Part shown: positions 31,755-39,575 of the stretch, piece by piece
How positions within the stretch are numbered: position 1 is the stretch's first letter
Layout: every line of letters begins with the position of its first letter
Source: Chryseobacterium sp. SN22
Lineage (GTDB): Bacteria > Bacteroidota > Bacteroidia > Flavobacteriales > Weeksellaceae
Length of the DNA: 64,000 bases
Direction: 5' to 3'
Assembly: GCF_008329705.1 (NCBI RefSeq)
Contig: NZ_VTSX01000012.1
Coordinates: forward strand, 81,462 to 145,461
Translations under genes and position numbers: made by a program
The notes under the pieces: generated by a model
What the model was told of the DNA's origin: nothing
What the model saw: only the letters and a program-made list of their open reading frames with translations
Databases searched by the model: none

Positions 31755-34547
31755 TTAAAATTTAATATTGACGCCAAAAACAAATGAACGTAATGATGGA
31801 TAAGCATCTAATTCTACACCAGTAAGACCATAAGGATCTCCGTTTCCATTCAATTCTGGACTAAATCCTGAAAACTTTTGGAAAATAAAGGGATTAATTG
31901 CACTAACGTAAAATCTTAATGAAGATATATATTCAACCGGTTTCTGTAAATTAAATCCTAATGTAATATTATTTATTCTAAAGAAATCACCGGATTCCAA
32001 GTAATATGTAGATGCAATCGGAACAGCGTTAAAAGGAGCAGGATTAGCAGCTCCTGTATTAGTAGGTGTCCAGAAGTTTGTAGCTATATCATATTCTATA
32101 TTCTCGCCTGAAAAACGCTGAGCTTTTTTCCCATTATACACTTTGTGCCCAAATGCTCCAAAGCCATTAACTGCTAAGTCTATATTTTTATATCTTAGAT
32201 CAATATTAAGCCCTAATGTAGATTTAGGAATATAAGAACCAAAGAATTTTCGGTCTTCTGCATCCTGAGATCCTGTTCTTCCATTCCCATTGGTATCAGC
32301 ATAAGTAATATTTCCATTGGCGTCATAACCATTAGCTTCCCATAAATAGAAACTTCCTAATGGTTGACCAACAGCCTGTTCGCCAAAATATTTTGTCCAC
32401 TGACCATTACCCAAGCTTCCTCCTTGCTTAATATTGACGTTGGAAAAAACTTTATCCAGATTATTTTTATTGTAAGAATAATTTGCGTTAACAGAATAAC
32501 TGAAATCTTCACCTGCTTTATCCTGCCATCCTAAGCTAAATTCAACCCCTTTGTTAGATACTTGCCCTAAGTGAGAATATCCGGAGATCTCAATTCCTGA
32601 AGGAGATGGTGGCAGAGAAGCCAGAATAACATTTTTATTTATCTTATTGTAAACATCAACAGATCCACTAAGCCTCCTATTCAATAATACAAAGTCGATT
32701 CCTGCACTTGTTTCTTCAGTAATTTCCCAACCCAAATTAGGATCCAGCAACTGATTATTCGTTGTTCCGTTAGCATTTACAGCTCCTCCGAAAGAATAAT
32801 TATAACTAGCACCGGAAGCCAGCGTCGGAACGTTTAAAGGTACATTTTGATTACCCAGTCTTCCCCAGCCACCTCGTAGTTTCAACATGTTGATAATGCT
32901 GCTGTCTTTTAAGAAACTTTCTTCAGAAATAATCCATCCGGCTCCAAATGACGGAAAGTTCCCCCATTTATTTCCCTCTGTAAACTGAGAAGATCCATCT
33001 CTCCTGATAGTTGCCGTTAATAAATATCTGTTTAACAATTTATACTGAGCTCTGGCAAAATAAGAAACCGTTCTGTTTTCATTAAAATCAATACTATTTA
33101 AATTAGTCAGACTACCATTTGCAAAATAATCAACACCATCTAAATTCCAATAGTTACTATTAACAGACAAATTTTGTCTAACCATAGAAATCCTATTAAT
33201 TCCACTTCTATAACTAGTTTCAGTACCTAAAGTAGCTTCAATATCATGAATATCTGCAAAAGTTGTATTATATGTCAGGTAATTGGTTAATTGCCAGTTA
33301 TAGTAGTCGTCCTTCTGATTAGTTAACTGATTATTAAAAGCAGGAGCAGACTGGCCTATTAACCGTACTCCATTGTCAAAATTATAACTCTTAAAATTAT
33401 AATATTCTCCACTAAATTGAGAAGTAAATTTTAATCCTTTAAATAAATTTGCATCCAATTTTATACCTCCCTGCATTTGCATAGATTTCTGTTTTTCATT
33501 ATTCAGCTCTAATTGTGCAAGAGGGTTACCTACATTATTGAATTGTGTATTACCTGTAGGCGAAGCAAATCCATCAGCACCTACAATTGGAACGCCATAC
33601 TGGCCATCGGCAAAGCGCACGGGAACAATAGGTGACTGTTTATAAGCTGATGTAAATACACCAAGTGGTTTTGGAGTAATATTTGAAAATGCAACACTTA
33701 GATTTTGTGAAACAGTGATTCCTTTAGATATCTTAAATTCATTATTTGTTCTTACTGTCGCTCTATTATAATCTGTTCCTCTTAATATAGCCTTTTCATC
33801 ATAATTATTTAAACTTAAAAAATATTTTGCTTTATCTGATGAACCTGATATGCTGATATTATGCTGATTATAAAGGCCGGTCCTAGTTACTGCTTTAAAC
33901 CAATCAGTATTTACTGGTTGATCTTGAGAAAAAAGCGTTTTTTTTGAGGCTATATTATTATAGAGACTAAATAAATCACTTCCTGCCATTTTTACTTTAC
34001 GTAAAGGCGTTCTTACTCCTACAAAGCCGTCATATTCCACCGTTACTCCTCTTCCTCTACCACTTTTGGTCGTAATGATAATTACACCATTAGCACCACG
34101 GTTACCGTAAATCGCTAAAGCAGAAGCATCTTTTAAAACATCATAACTTAATATGTCATTCGTATTGATATTATTAATATTATCTGCGAATATTCCATCT
34201 ACAACATATAATGGAGCTCGGCTTCCTTCTACAGTCCCAAGACCTCTAATTAATATGGTTGGCGTTGAACCTGGCAAATCTGATGCGGTAACCTGAACAC
34301 CGGCTACTTTACCCTGAATAGCTTGTGAAGCATTTAAAACTTTTGTTTTGGAAACCTCTTCTGCTTTCAAAGAACTAACTGCTGTAGTATTATCCACCGC
34401 CTTTCTGCTTCCATACCCAATCATCACCACCTCCTCAATCTTCTGCTCTTTCGCAACAGTATCTCTTGGCGTTGTTTGTGCATTCACATTCATCCCGAAG
34501 TAGAGTACGGCGATGAGACATGAATACTTTAAATCACGTTGTTTCAT
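31755..34547 (-). CDS. susC: SusC/RagA-family TonB-dependent outer-membrane transporter
   Basis: The product has 930 residues from the ATG at 34547, chosen because it gives a compact signal peptide (MKQRDLKYSCLIAVLYFGMNVNAQ); a longer reading to 34574 adds nine unlikely residues. After the signal comes the TonB-box/plug signature IEEVVMIGYGSRKAV, the plug domain with QGKVAGVQV and PTILIRGLGT, then a long 22-strand beta-barrel ending in an aromatic FVFGVNIKF. It lacks the carboxypeptidase-regulatory-like N-terminal domain often present in SusC proteins, so it is a short form. It is the first gene of the PUL. The upstream 738-bp AT-rich gap has a -7 box, but no HTCS, ECF sigma/anti-sigma or SusR gene lies beside it, so the regulator is elsewhere. 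Confidence 0.96.
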   Translation of the reverse strand: MKQRDLKYSCLIAVLYFGMNVNAQTTPRDTVAKEQKIEEVVMIGYGSRKAVDNTTAVSSLKAEEVSKTKVLNASQAIQGKVAGVQVTASDLPGSTPTILIRGLGTVEGSRAPLYVVDGIFADNINNINTNDILSYDVLKDASALAIYGNRGANGVIIITTKSGRGRGVTVEYDGFVGVRTPLRKVKMAGSDLFSLYNNIASKKTLFSQDQPVNTDWFKAVTRTGLYNQHNISISGSSDKAKYFLSLNNYDEKAILRGTDYNRATVRTNNEFKISKGITVSQNLSVAFSNITPKPLGVFTSAYKQSPIVPVRFADGQYGVPIVGADGFASPTGNTQFNNVGNPLAQLELNNEKQKSMQMQGGIKLDANLFKGLKFTSQFSGEYYNFKSYNFDNGVRLIGQSAPAFNNQLTNQKDDYYNWQLTNYLTYNTTFADIHDIEATLGTETSYRSGINRISMVRQNLSVNSNYWNLDGVDYFANGSLTNLNSIDFNENRTVSYFARAQYKLLNRYLLTATIRRDGSSQFTEGNKWGNFPSFGAGWIISEESFLKDSSIINMLKLRGGWGRLGNQNVPLNVPTLASGASYNYSFGGAVNANGTTNNQLLDPNLGWEITEETSAGIDFVLLNRRLSGSVDVYNKINKNVILASLPPSPSGIEISGYSHLGQVSNKGVEFSLGWQDKAGEDFSYSVNANYSYNKNNLDKVFSNVNIKQGGSLGNGQWTKYFGEQAVGQPLGSFYLWEANGYDANGNITYADTNGNGRTGSQDAEDRKFFGSYIPKSTLGLNIDLRYKNIDLAVNGFGAFGHKVYNGKKAQRFSGENIEYDIATNFWTPTNTGAANPAPFNAVPIASTYYLESGDFFRINNITLGFNLQKPVEYISSLRFYVSAINPFIFQKFSGFSPELNGNGDPYGLTGVELDAYPSLRSFVFGVNIKF

Positions 34548-34650
34548 ATAGTTTAAATTTATTCGTACAATCAATTTTTATGAAAAGGAATTTAGTCTTT
34601 TCATACTTTTTCTGATCACATTCTGCGTGTTCTCAAAAAAAGACATTAGC

Positions 34651-34658
34651 CAAAATTA
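34651..34658 (-). promoter_or_regulatory. -7 box for the susCD operon
   Basis: The minus strand reads TAATTTTG (TAnnTTTG). It would give a 5' leader of about 100 nt before the ATG at 34547. A TTG on the minus strand is at 15 nt spacing, slightly short. Confidence 0.5.
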
Positions 34659-35043
34659 TAAAAATATATTCAACAATGTTAATTTCACTTAAAATTTTTA
34701 TGATTTTATTAAATAAATAATTTATGAATTATTCAAGCTATACTCTTATGTTTTATTTATTTATGGATAATAATTCCACTTTTAATTATAATAAAACAAC
34801 ATAATCAATCAATGTACAAATTAATATTAATTAATATTTTTAGCTTATCATAATTATTGTTGTTATATTATTAACAATATGTATGTACTTATTGATAGAT
34901 ATGGTTACTAAAACGATAAATATTGTAATAATCTCTTTAAAGTTAAATACGATATCAAACAACATGGTACCCCTTAAATTCATTGAGTTTTCTGTTAATG
35001 AATTATAGTAGGATCACAAACATGGCATAAGACAATTTACTTA

Positions 35044-35075
35044 AAAAAGGCCGCTTCTAATGAAACAGCCTTTTT
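35044..35075 (-). terminator. Orphan terminator-like hairpin
   Basis: On the minus strand, GGCTGTTTC-ATTA-GAAGCGGCC folds with two G:U pairs, flanked by A- and U-runs. The only gene upstream in that direction is on the opposite strand, so either it terminates an unseen short transcript starting in 35080-35310 or it serves the plus strand weakly. Confidence 0.45.
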
Positions 35076-35242
35076 ATTTTCATCATCGCCGGTGAAATAA
35101 GTATTTACTATTTATCTCACGACTGCCTGATGACTCTCCTGAATTTTTCCTGAATATATTTTTAAAGTATATACTTCTTTTATTAATCCGATTACAGAAA
35201 TCTGTCCGCTGCTGTTTTTCAGATCCGTATTTCTTATAAAAT

Positions 35243-35273
35243 TTGTTAAACCCAATCCACTATCTTAAATTTG
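35243..35273 (+). promoter_or_regulatory. Complete Bacteroidota-type promoter for the DUF4197 gene
   Basis: TTG at 35243-35245, a 20-nt spacer and TAAATTTG at 35266-35273: a full match to TTG-N17-23-TAnnTTTG, 39 nt before the ATG at 35313. Confidence 0.75.
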
Positions 35274-35312
35274 GTTCATTATTTGAAAATAAATAAAGTT
35301 TAATCACTAACA

Positions 35313-35987
35313 ATGAAAAAGTACATCATTGCTGCCGGTTTACTTATCGGAACCGGAGCTGTTATCAATACCACGGTGCAGTCCTGCACGACCCTGGCGA
35401 CATCTGACCTGGGATTATCGATCATTAAGAGGCTGCTTCTGAACGGAATTGAAAAAGGAGCAAATGTTTACAGCAACCGGGATGCGTTTTTACAGAACAA
35501 TATGGTTGATAAAGCCCTGCCAAAGCAGCTTAGGGAAATCAATACGATTCTGGAAAGAGTTGCCCCTTCGCTGGTGGCCAAGGAGCGGGCCTATATTGCT
35601 GATGCCGCAGCATATACCGTCAACATCTCAAAACCGATCTTAGTAGGTGCAGTCAATAGCCTGAATGCGCAGGATGTAACAAGAATCATCCAGGGAGAAA
35701 AAGGAACGGCGACGCTGATTTTGAAGGAAAAAACTTCCCAGCAACTGATTGCAGCCATCGCTCCGAAAGTAGACGAACAGCTAAATCAGTACGGGATTGT
35801 AAAAAGCATCAACACGGCCTTATCCGGAAGCAATTTCCTGGGCAGCCTTTTAGGGAGCAAAACAACCGTGAATTCCGGAGGACTGAGCCAGCTGGCTTCT
35901 GAGCAACTGGTAAACGGGATATTTAATATTATTGAAGATTATGAAATCCAGAACTCCAGCTCACTGTTAGGGGCCCTTGGAAAGTAA
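35313..35987 (+). CDS. DUF4197-family exported protein
   Basis: The 224-residue protein has an N-terminal signal (MKKYIIAAGLLIGTGAVINTTVQSC) with a Cys at about residue 25 that may be a lipobox, so it is exported and possibly lipidated. The mature part matches DUF4197: IKRLLLNGIEKGANVYSNRDAFLQNNMVDKALPKQLREI followed by a helix-rich region with ISKPILVGAVNSLNAQDVTRIIQG and LIAAIAPKVDEQLNQYG. The function of this family is unknown. It has a full promoter and is followed 37 nt later by the DUF493 gene, so the two form a small transcription unit ending at the terminator near 36350. Confidence 0.85.
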   Translation: MKKYIIAAGLLIGTGAVINTTVQSCTTLATSDLGLSIIKRLLLNGIEKGANVYSNRDAFLQNNMVDKALPKQLREINTILERVAPSLVAKERAYIADAAAYTVNISKPILVGAVNSLNAQDVTRIIQGEKGTATLILKEKTSQQLIAAIAPKVDEQLNQYGIVKSINTALSGSNFLGSLLGSKTTVNSGGLSQLASEQLVNGIFNIIEDYEIQNSSSLLGALGK

Positions 35988-36024
35988 AAAATTTTCAGTA
36001 TATTTATGGAGATATTAAAAGCAG

Positions 36025-36330
36025 ATGGACATATTACAAGGAAATCAACATGCAAGCCCTGAGGACTTTTACCGTTCTTTAAGGGAGAAACTGGAAGATC
36101 ATCACGATTTTCCGGAAGATTATTTATTTAAATTTATTATTCCTACCGACGAGGCTAAACTGACGGAGATCTATAAAGTATTTGACGGCATTAAGTTTAC
36201 GCTCGGTAACCGAGAAAGCAAAAACGGCAAATATACCGCCTGTAACATCAATGCATTCGTGCTGGATGCAAATCAGGTCGTTCATATTTATCAGGAAGTC
36301 GCTAAGATAGAAGGCGTGATTCTATTGTAA
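36025..36330 (+). CDS. DUF493 (YbeD-like) family protein
   Basis: The 101-residue cytoplasmic protein matches DUF493: HDFPEDYLFKFIIPTDE near the start, and a C-terminal ACNINAFVLDANQVVHIYQEVAKIEGVILL that forms the ACT-like fold known for E. coli YbeD. A SKNGKYTACNIN strand is characteristic. YbeD-like proteins have a ligand-binding ACT-like fold but no agreed function. It lies downstream of the DUF4197 gene and before a bidirectional terminator. Confidence 0.85.
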   Translation: MDILQGNQHASPEDFYRSLREKLEDHHDFPEDYLFKFIIPTDEAKLTEIYKVFDGIKFTLGNRESKNGKYTACNINAFVLDANQVVHIYQEVAKIEGVILL

Positions 36331-36334
36331 AACA

Positions 36335-36362
36335 AAAAGTCAGCATTTCCGGCTGACTTTTT
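36335..36362. terminator. Bidirectional terminator
   Basis: AAAAGTCAGC (36335-36344) pairs with GCTGACTTTT (36352-36361). The A-run on the left and T-run on the right let it serve both the DUF493 gene (+) and the convergent ArsC-like gene (-). Confidence 0.9.
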
Positions 36363-36381
36363 AGTTATATTCCGGTACTTA

Positions 36382-36732
36382 TCACTTATCAATAAAGTAT
36401 TTTACGTTTTCAACCGGTCTTCCCAACATCGCTACAGAACCTTTAATAATGATCGGCCTCTGGATCAGCGATGGATTTTCGGCCAGAATTTTGATCCATT
36501 CTTCTTCTGAAAGGTCTTTTCCGGCAAACTTTTCAAGATACAGCTTTTCATTTTTTCTGATGATATGAAAAACGTTTTGGTTCAGTTTTTTTAAAACCGT
36601 TTTAATTTCAAGCTCGCTCAGCGGATTTTCCACGATATTGATGATCTCGAAGGGAACCCCGTTTTCATCGAGATATTCCAGAACCGCATTTGATTTTGAG
36701 CAGTTTCCGTTGTGTAAAACTTTCACGACCAT
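36382..36732 (-). CDS. ArsC/Spx-fold thioredoxin-like reductase
   Basis: The 116-residue protein has the ArsC family layout. Cys11 lies in HNGNCSKS at the N-terminal end of the first helix, the family position of the nucleophilic cysteine. A C-terminal NPSLIQRPIIIKGSVAMLGRPVENV carries the arginine-containing strand (RPI) that binds the arsenate anion in glutaredoxin-dependent ArsC. The sequence is closer to 'arsenate reductase-related' proteins (YffB type) than to a resistance enzyme. No ars genes are adjacent, so arsenate may not be the substrate. It ends at a bidirectional terminator. Confidence 0.88.
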   Translation of the reverse strand: MVVKVLHNGNCSKSNAVLEYLDENGVPFEIINIVENPLSELEIKTVLKKLNQNVFHIIRKNEKLYLEKFAGKDLSEEEWIKILAENPSLIQRPIIIKGSVAMLGRPVENVKYFIDK

Positions 36733-36814
36733 CTTTGTAATTGTATTTAAATGAATTTGTCTTAAAACGATAGCAGCAATTAACTTACCAAGATTACCTT
36801 ATGGTAAAACTTTA

Positions 36815-37429
36815 TTAAAACAAACCGTACAGTTCCGCTTCGATCTTTTCTAAAATAAATCCGAAATCTTCCGGCTTCTCCACAAAATCCAGATCATCCA
36901 CTTCAATAATAAGCAGCTTGCCTTCGGTATAATTGGAAATCCATTTTTCGTACTTCTGGTTCAGCTTGGAAAGATATTCGATGCTGATCGACGCTTCGTA
37001 TTCCCTTCCTCTTTTGTAGATCTTTTTTACCAGATTAGGGACATCGGATTTCAGATAAATCAAAAGATCCGGTGCAGAGACAAACGATTTCATCAGGTTG
37101 AAAACCGCTTCATAATTTTTAAAGTCACGGTCCGACAGCAGGTTCATATCGTTGAGGTTTTCTGCAAAGATATGGGCATCTTCATAAATCGTACGGTCCT
37201 GGATGATGTTTTTGCCGCTTTCCCTGATTTCTTTAACCTGTCGGAAACGGCTTCCGAGGAAATAAATCTGAAGCGCAAAGCTCCATTTGCTCATGTCTGC
37301 ATAAAAATCTTCCAGATAAGGGTTATGGTCTACATCTTCAAACTGGGCATCCCACCCGTAATGCTTTGAAAGCATCGTCGTTAATGTAGTTTTCCCTGCT
37401 CCGATATTTCCTGTAACTGCAATATGCAT
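36815..37429 (-). CDS. Deoxynucleoside kinase
   Basis: The product has 204 residues from the ATG at 37429, which places the Walker A motif GNIGAGKTT at 7-15 as in the family; an ORF extension to 37465 would overlap the upstream gene's end region. Other dNK motifs are QDRTIYEDAHIFA (78-90, the DRS-type substrate motif), a lid loop with KRGREYE and a C-terminal EVDDLDFVEKPEDF. The enzyme phosphorylates deoxyribonucleosides with ATP for the dNTP salvage pathway in the cytoplasm. The substrate (dA/dG or dC) is not certain. It lies 36 nt downstream of the gene for the exported protein at 37466-38446, on the same strand. Confidence 0.9.
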   Translation of the reverse strand: MHIAVTGNIGAGKTTLTTMLSKHYGWDAQFEDVDHNPYLEDFYADMSKWSFALQIYFLGSRFRQVKEIRESGKNIIQDRTIYEDAHIFAENLNDMNLLSDRDFKNYEAVFNLMKSFVSAPDLLIYLKSDVPNLVKKIYKRGREYEASISIEYLSKLNQKYEKWISNYTEGKLLIIEVDDLDFVEKPEDFGFILEKIEAELYGLF

Positions 37430-37465
37430 ATTCTCCTTAGTATATTTTAAATGTTGTCTGATCAC

Positions 37466-38446
37466 TCACTGTACGCCGGCCTCCCGGATTTGCGAACTGT
37501 CCTCGATAAGCTTCTGCAGGGAACTTTCCGCAGGGTTTTTGCTTTCAATCTCCTGGGTTTTCTGTTCCAGCTTCTGCTCCGGACTGCTGGTTTCTGCAGG
37601 TTTTTCAGCGGATTTTTCCACATCCTGCTCCGCCGCTTTCGGCAGAGGATCCGGTTCACTTTGAAGCTTCTTTTCTTTTGCTTTTTCGAGGCTGTAAAGA
37701 TACAGGTTGTTGGCTTTGATTTCAAAATAAGAAAGGGTATTTTTATCCACAATCTTTGCTTCGGAATCCCCGAAAATATTAACCATTTCTTTTTCCGGAA
37801 TGTATTGTAAAACCGAATTATCTGTTATTACAAGAATATCTTCATTCTCTCTCCGGAAGCGTTTCCCGTTTTCTATCGGTGCTTCAAAGATTTTTTCAAA
37901 TTTCAAAGTAAATACCCTCATGTGATTCCGGGTAAGAATATATACTTTGTTTTCATATACCAGGAGGTCCGTCATATCATCGAAGCTGGCATCGAAAGGA
38001 TAGGAATTGATGGTATTGTCGTTCCTGAAATTGTACTGGATCAGGCGCTTGGTACTGTCGTCCAGGAGCCAGATCTGCTGCAGGTCTTCGGCATACGCCA
38101 TTTTGATAAATCCGAACTTCTGCCTGAAATCTACCCGCTGGATTTCATTGAGATTCTGGTCTACGAATTTCATTTCCTGGGCATTCTCCGAAAACAACGG
38201 GACGCTCAGGGGATTCTGGACGGTCTGCACTTTATAAGGAACCGTAAGCATCATTTTCCCGATCTGCCTGCCTAAAGAGTCGTATTTTGCAAAGCTGAAT
38301 TCTTTATTCTTATAGATATACAGATTTCCGTAATCATCAACAAGCATATCTTTCGCATCCTTCAGCTTCAGCGTGTCTAAAGGAAGAGCCTTCTGTGCCG
38401 TTACCGAACAGAAAAGCAGGACAAATATTAAATGGAGTATTTTCAA
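37466..38446 (-). CDS. Exported beta-propeller-like protein with a charged C-terminal tail
   Basis: The 326-residue protein has a signal peptide ending near SVTAQ. The body (about 25-250) consists of repeated beta-strand segments such as DYGNLYIYKNKEFSFAKYD, QQIWLLDDSTKRLIQYN and NKVYILTRNHMRVFTLK, which look like blades of a beta-propeller, though I recognise no named family. The last 75 residues are low-complexity: lysine, glutamate and proline-rich (EPDPLPKAAEQDVEKSAEKPAETS and onward), typical of a flexible linker. It is probably periplasmic. It lies directly upstream of the deoxynucleoside kinase gene, perhaps by chance. Confidence 0.7.
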   Translation of the reverse strand: MKILHLIFVLLFCSVTAQKALPLDTLKLKDAKDMLVDDYGNLYIYKNKEFSFAKYDSLGRQIGKMMLTVPYKVQTVQNPLSVPLFSENAQEMKFVDQNLNEIQRVDFRQKFGFIKMAYAEDLQQIWLLDDSTKRLIQYNFRNDNTINSYPFDASFDDMTDLLVYENKVYILTRNHMRVFTLKFEKIFEAPIENGKRFRRENEDILVITDNSVLQYIPEKEMVNIFGDSEAKIVDKNTLSYFEIKANNLYLYSLEKAKEKKLQSEPDPLPKAAEQDVEKSAEKPAETSSPEQKLEQKTQEIESKNPAESSLQKLIEDSSQIREAGVQ

Positions 38447-38461
38447 ATTCTTTTACGATGA

Positions 38462-38484
38462 TAGCGTTCCTTATGGGAACGCTA
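38462..38484. repeat. Palindrome of the TAGC-NTTCC repeat family
   Basis: TAGCGTTCC (38462-38470), a five-base loop and GGAACGCTA (38476-38484). It is a perfect 9-bp stem between the exported-protein gene and the cyclotransferase gene, similar in layout to 18401-18424. Confidence 0.65.
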
Positions 38485-38533
38485 CCAATTTACTATTTTT
38501 ATTGAGTTCAACAGAAATTATACCTGATTTTAA

Positions 38534-39559
38534 CTATTGAAACGCCACTTCATAAATCTTCGACCAGTTCTTCCCCGTTATAAGCATATTTTCTCCTTTA
38601 AAGGCAATCCCGTTAAGAACGTGTTCACTGTCGTCTTTCGTATATTCTTCCGTAATTTCTGTAAAATCAAATTTTCCGACCACTTCTCCCGTTGACGGAT
38701 TAATTTTTAAAATATAAGGCTGATGCCAGACATTGGCGTAAATAAACCCTTTATGGTATTCCAGCTCATTGATCTGGTTGTAAATTGTTTTATTTCCGCC
38801 GACAGGCACTGTTCTTACGACCTTTGAAGGGTCATTGACATCCAGAAAGTAGAGGTCATTGGAACCCGAATCCGCAATAAGGTTCTTTCCGTCGTAGGTA
38901 AGCCCCCATCCTTCGCCGAATTCATTGGGTAAAGGAAATTCCGAGATTTTCTTTAAGGTATTTTTATCATATACAAAGCCGATCTTGTTCCGGTACGTCA
39001 GCTGGTAGATTTTATCCCCTGCTATGGCAATACCTTCGGAAAATATATCTTCCGGCTGTTTTTCAGTGGTCGTTGGCGCTGTACTACCCAGAGAATATCT
39101 GATCAGCTGTGAAGCCTTTTCCAGTCCGTCACTTTCATACACGGTATTGCCTTCCATCAGGAAACCTTCCACAAAATTTTCCGGGTTGTGAGGATATTCC
39201 GCCACGATTTTAAAGGGGATATTCTGCTCCGGTGTTTTGGAAAAAACATTGATCGTTGCATCCTGGGTTAAGGTTTCTCCGCCTTTGGTCCTGATATTGA
39301 AAGTCACTTCATTGTCCCCGAATTCAAAAAACTTCGGATCGACGGTCAAAGAAGAGGTTTCCTTATCACCGAAGCTGATGGAAATACTTTCGGCATTCTC
39401 CGTCACTTCTTCCGGAAGATTTAATTTGTCCCCGAAATGATAGCCTTTTTCTTCCATCGAATTGTTGTAATCCGCCAGGCTATCCAGGATTTTTTTATCG
39501 TTTTTACAGGAAACCAACAGCAGTAGTGTGGCAAAGCCCGTGATAAAACCTTTCTTCAT
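38534..39559 (-). CDS. Glutaminyl-peptide cyclotransferase lipoprotein (copy 1)
   Basis: The 341-residue product starts at the ATG at 39559, giving a lipoprotein signal (LLLLVSCKNDKK). An N-terminal beta-sandwich of about 110 residues is followed by a five-bladed beta-propeller of the plant/bacterial glutamine cyclotransferase family. Signature segments are PHNPENFVEGFLMEGNTVYESDG, the LTYRNKIGFVYDK blade, GEGWGLTYDGKNLIADSGSNDLYFLD and NELEYHKGFIYANVWHQPYI. The family converts N-terminal glutamine to pyroglutamate and releases ammonia. It is an envelope protein. A near-identical paralogue sits directly upstream (39576-40598), 16 nt away; the two are tandem duplicates in one operon. Confidence 0.9.
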   Translation of the reverse strand: MKKGFITGFATLLLLVSCKNDKKILDSLADYNNSMEEKGYHFGDKLNLPEEVTENAESISISFGDKETSSLTVDPKFFEFGDNEVTFNIRTKGGETLTQDATINVFSKTPEQNIPFKIVAEYPHNPENFVEGFLMEGNTVYESDGLEKASQLIRYSLGSTAPTTTEKQPEDIFSEGIAIAGDKIYQLTYRNKIGFVYDKNTLKKISEFPLPNEFGEGWGLTYDGKNLIADSGSNDLYFLDVNDPSKVVRTVPVGGNKTIYNQINELEYHKGFIYANVWHQPYILKINPSTGEVVGKFDFTEITEEYTKDDSEHVLNGIAFKGENMLITGKNWSKIYEVAFQ

Positions 39560-39575
39560 TAAGAATATCAATTAG

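Larger units (their letters stand above)
34548..35312. other. AT-rich intergenic region upstream of the PUL
   Basis: No gene is supported. It contains the SusC -7 box (34651-34658), a very AT-rich stretch (about 34680-34930), a terminator-like hairpin with no assignable gene (35044-35075), and the full promoter of the DUF4197 gene (35243-35273). Confidence 0.6.
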
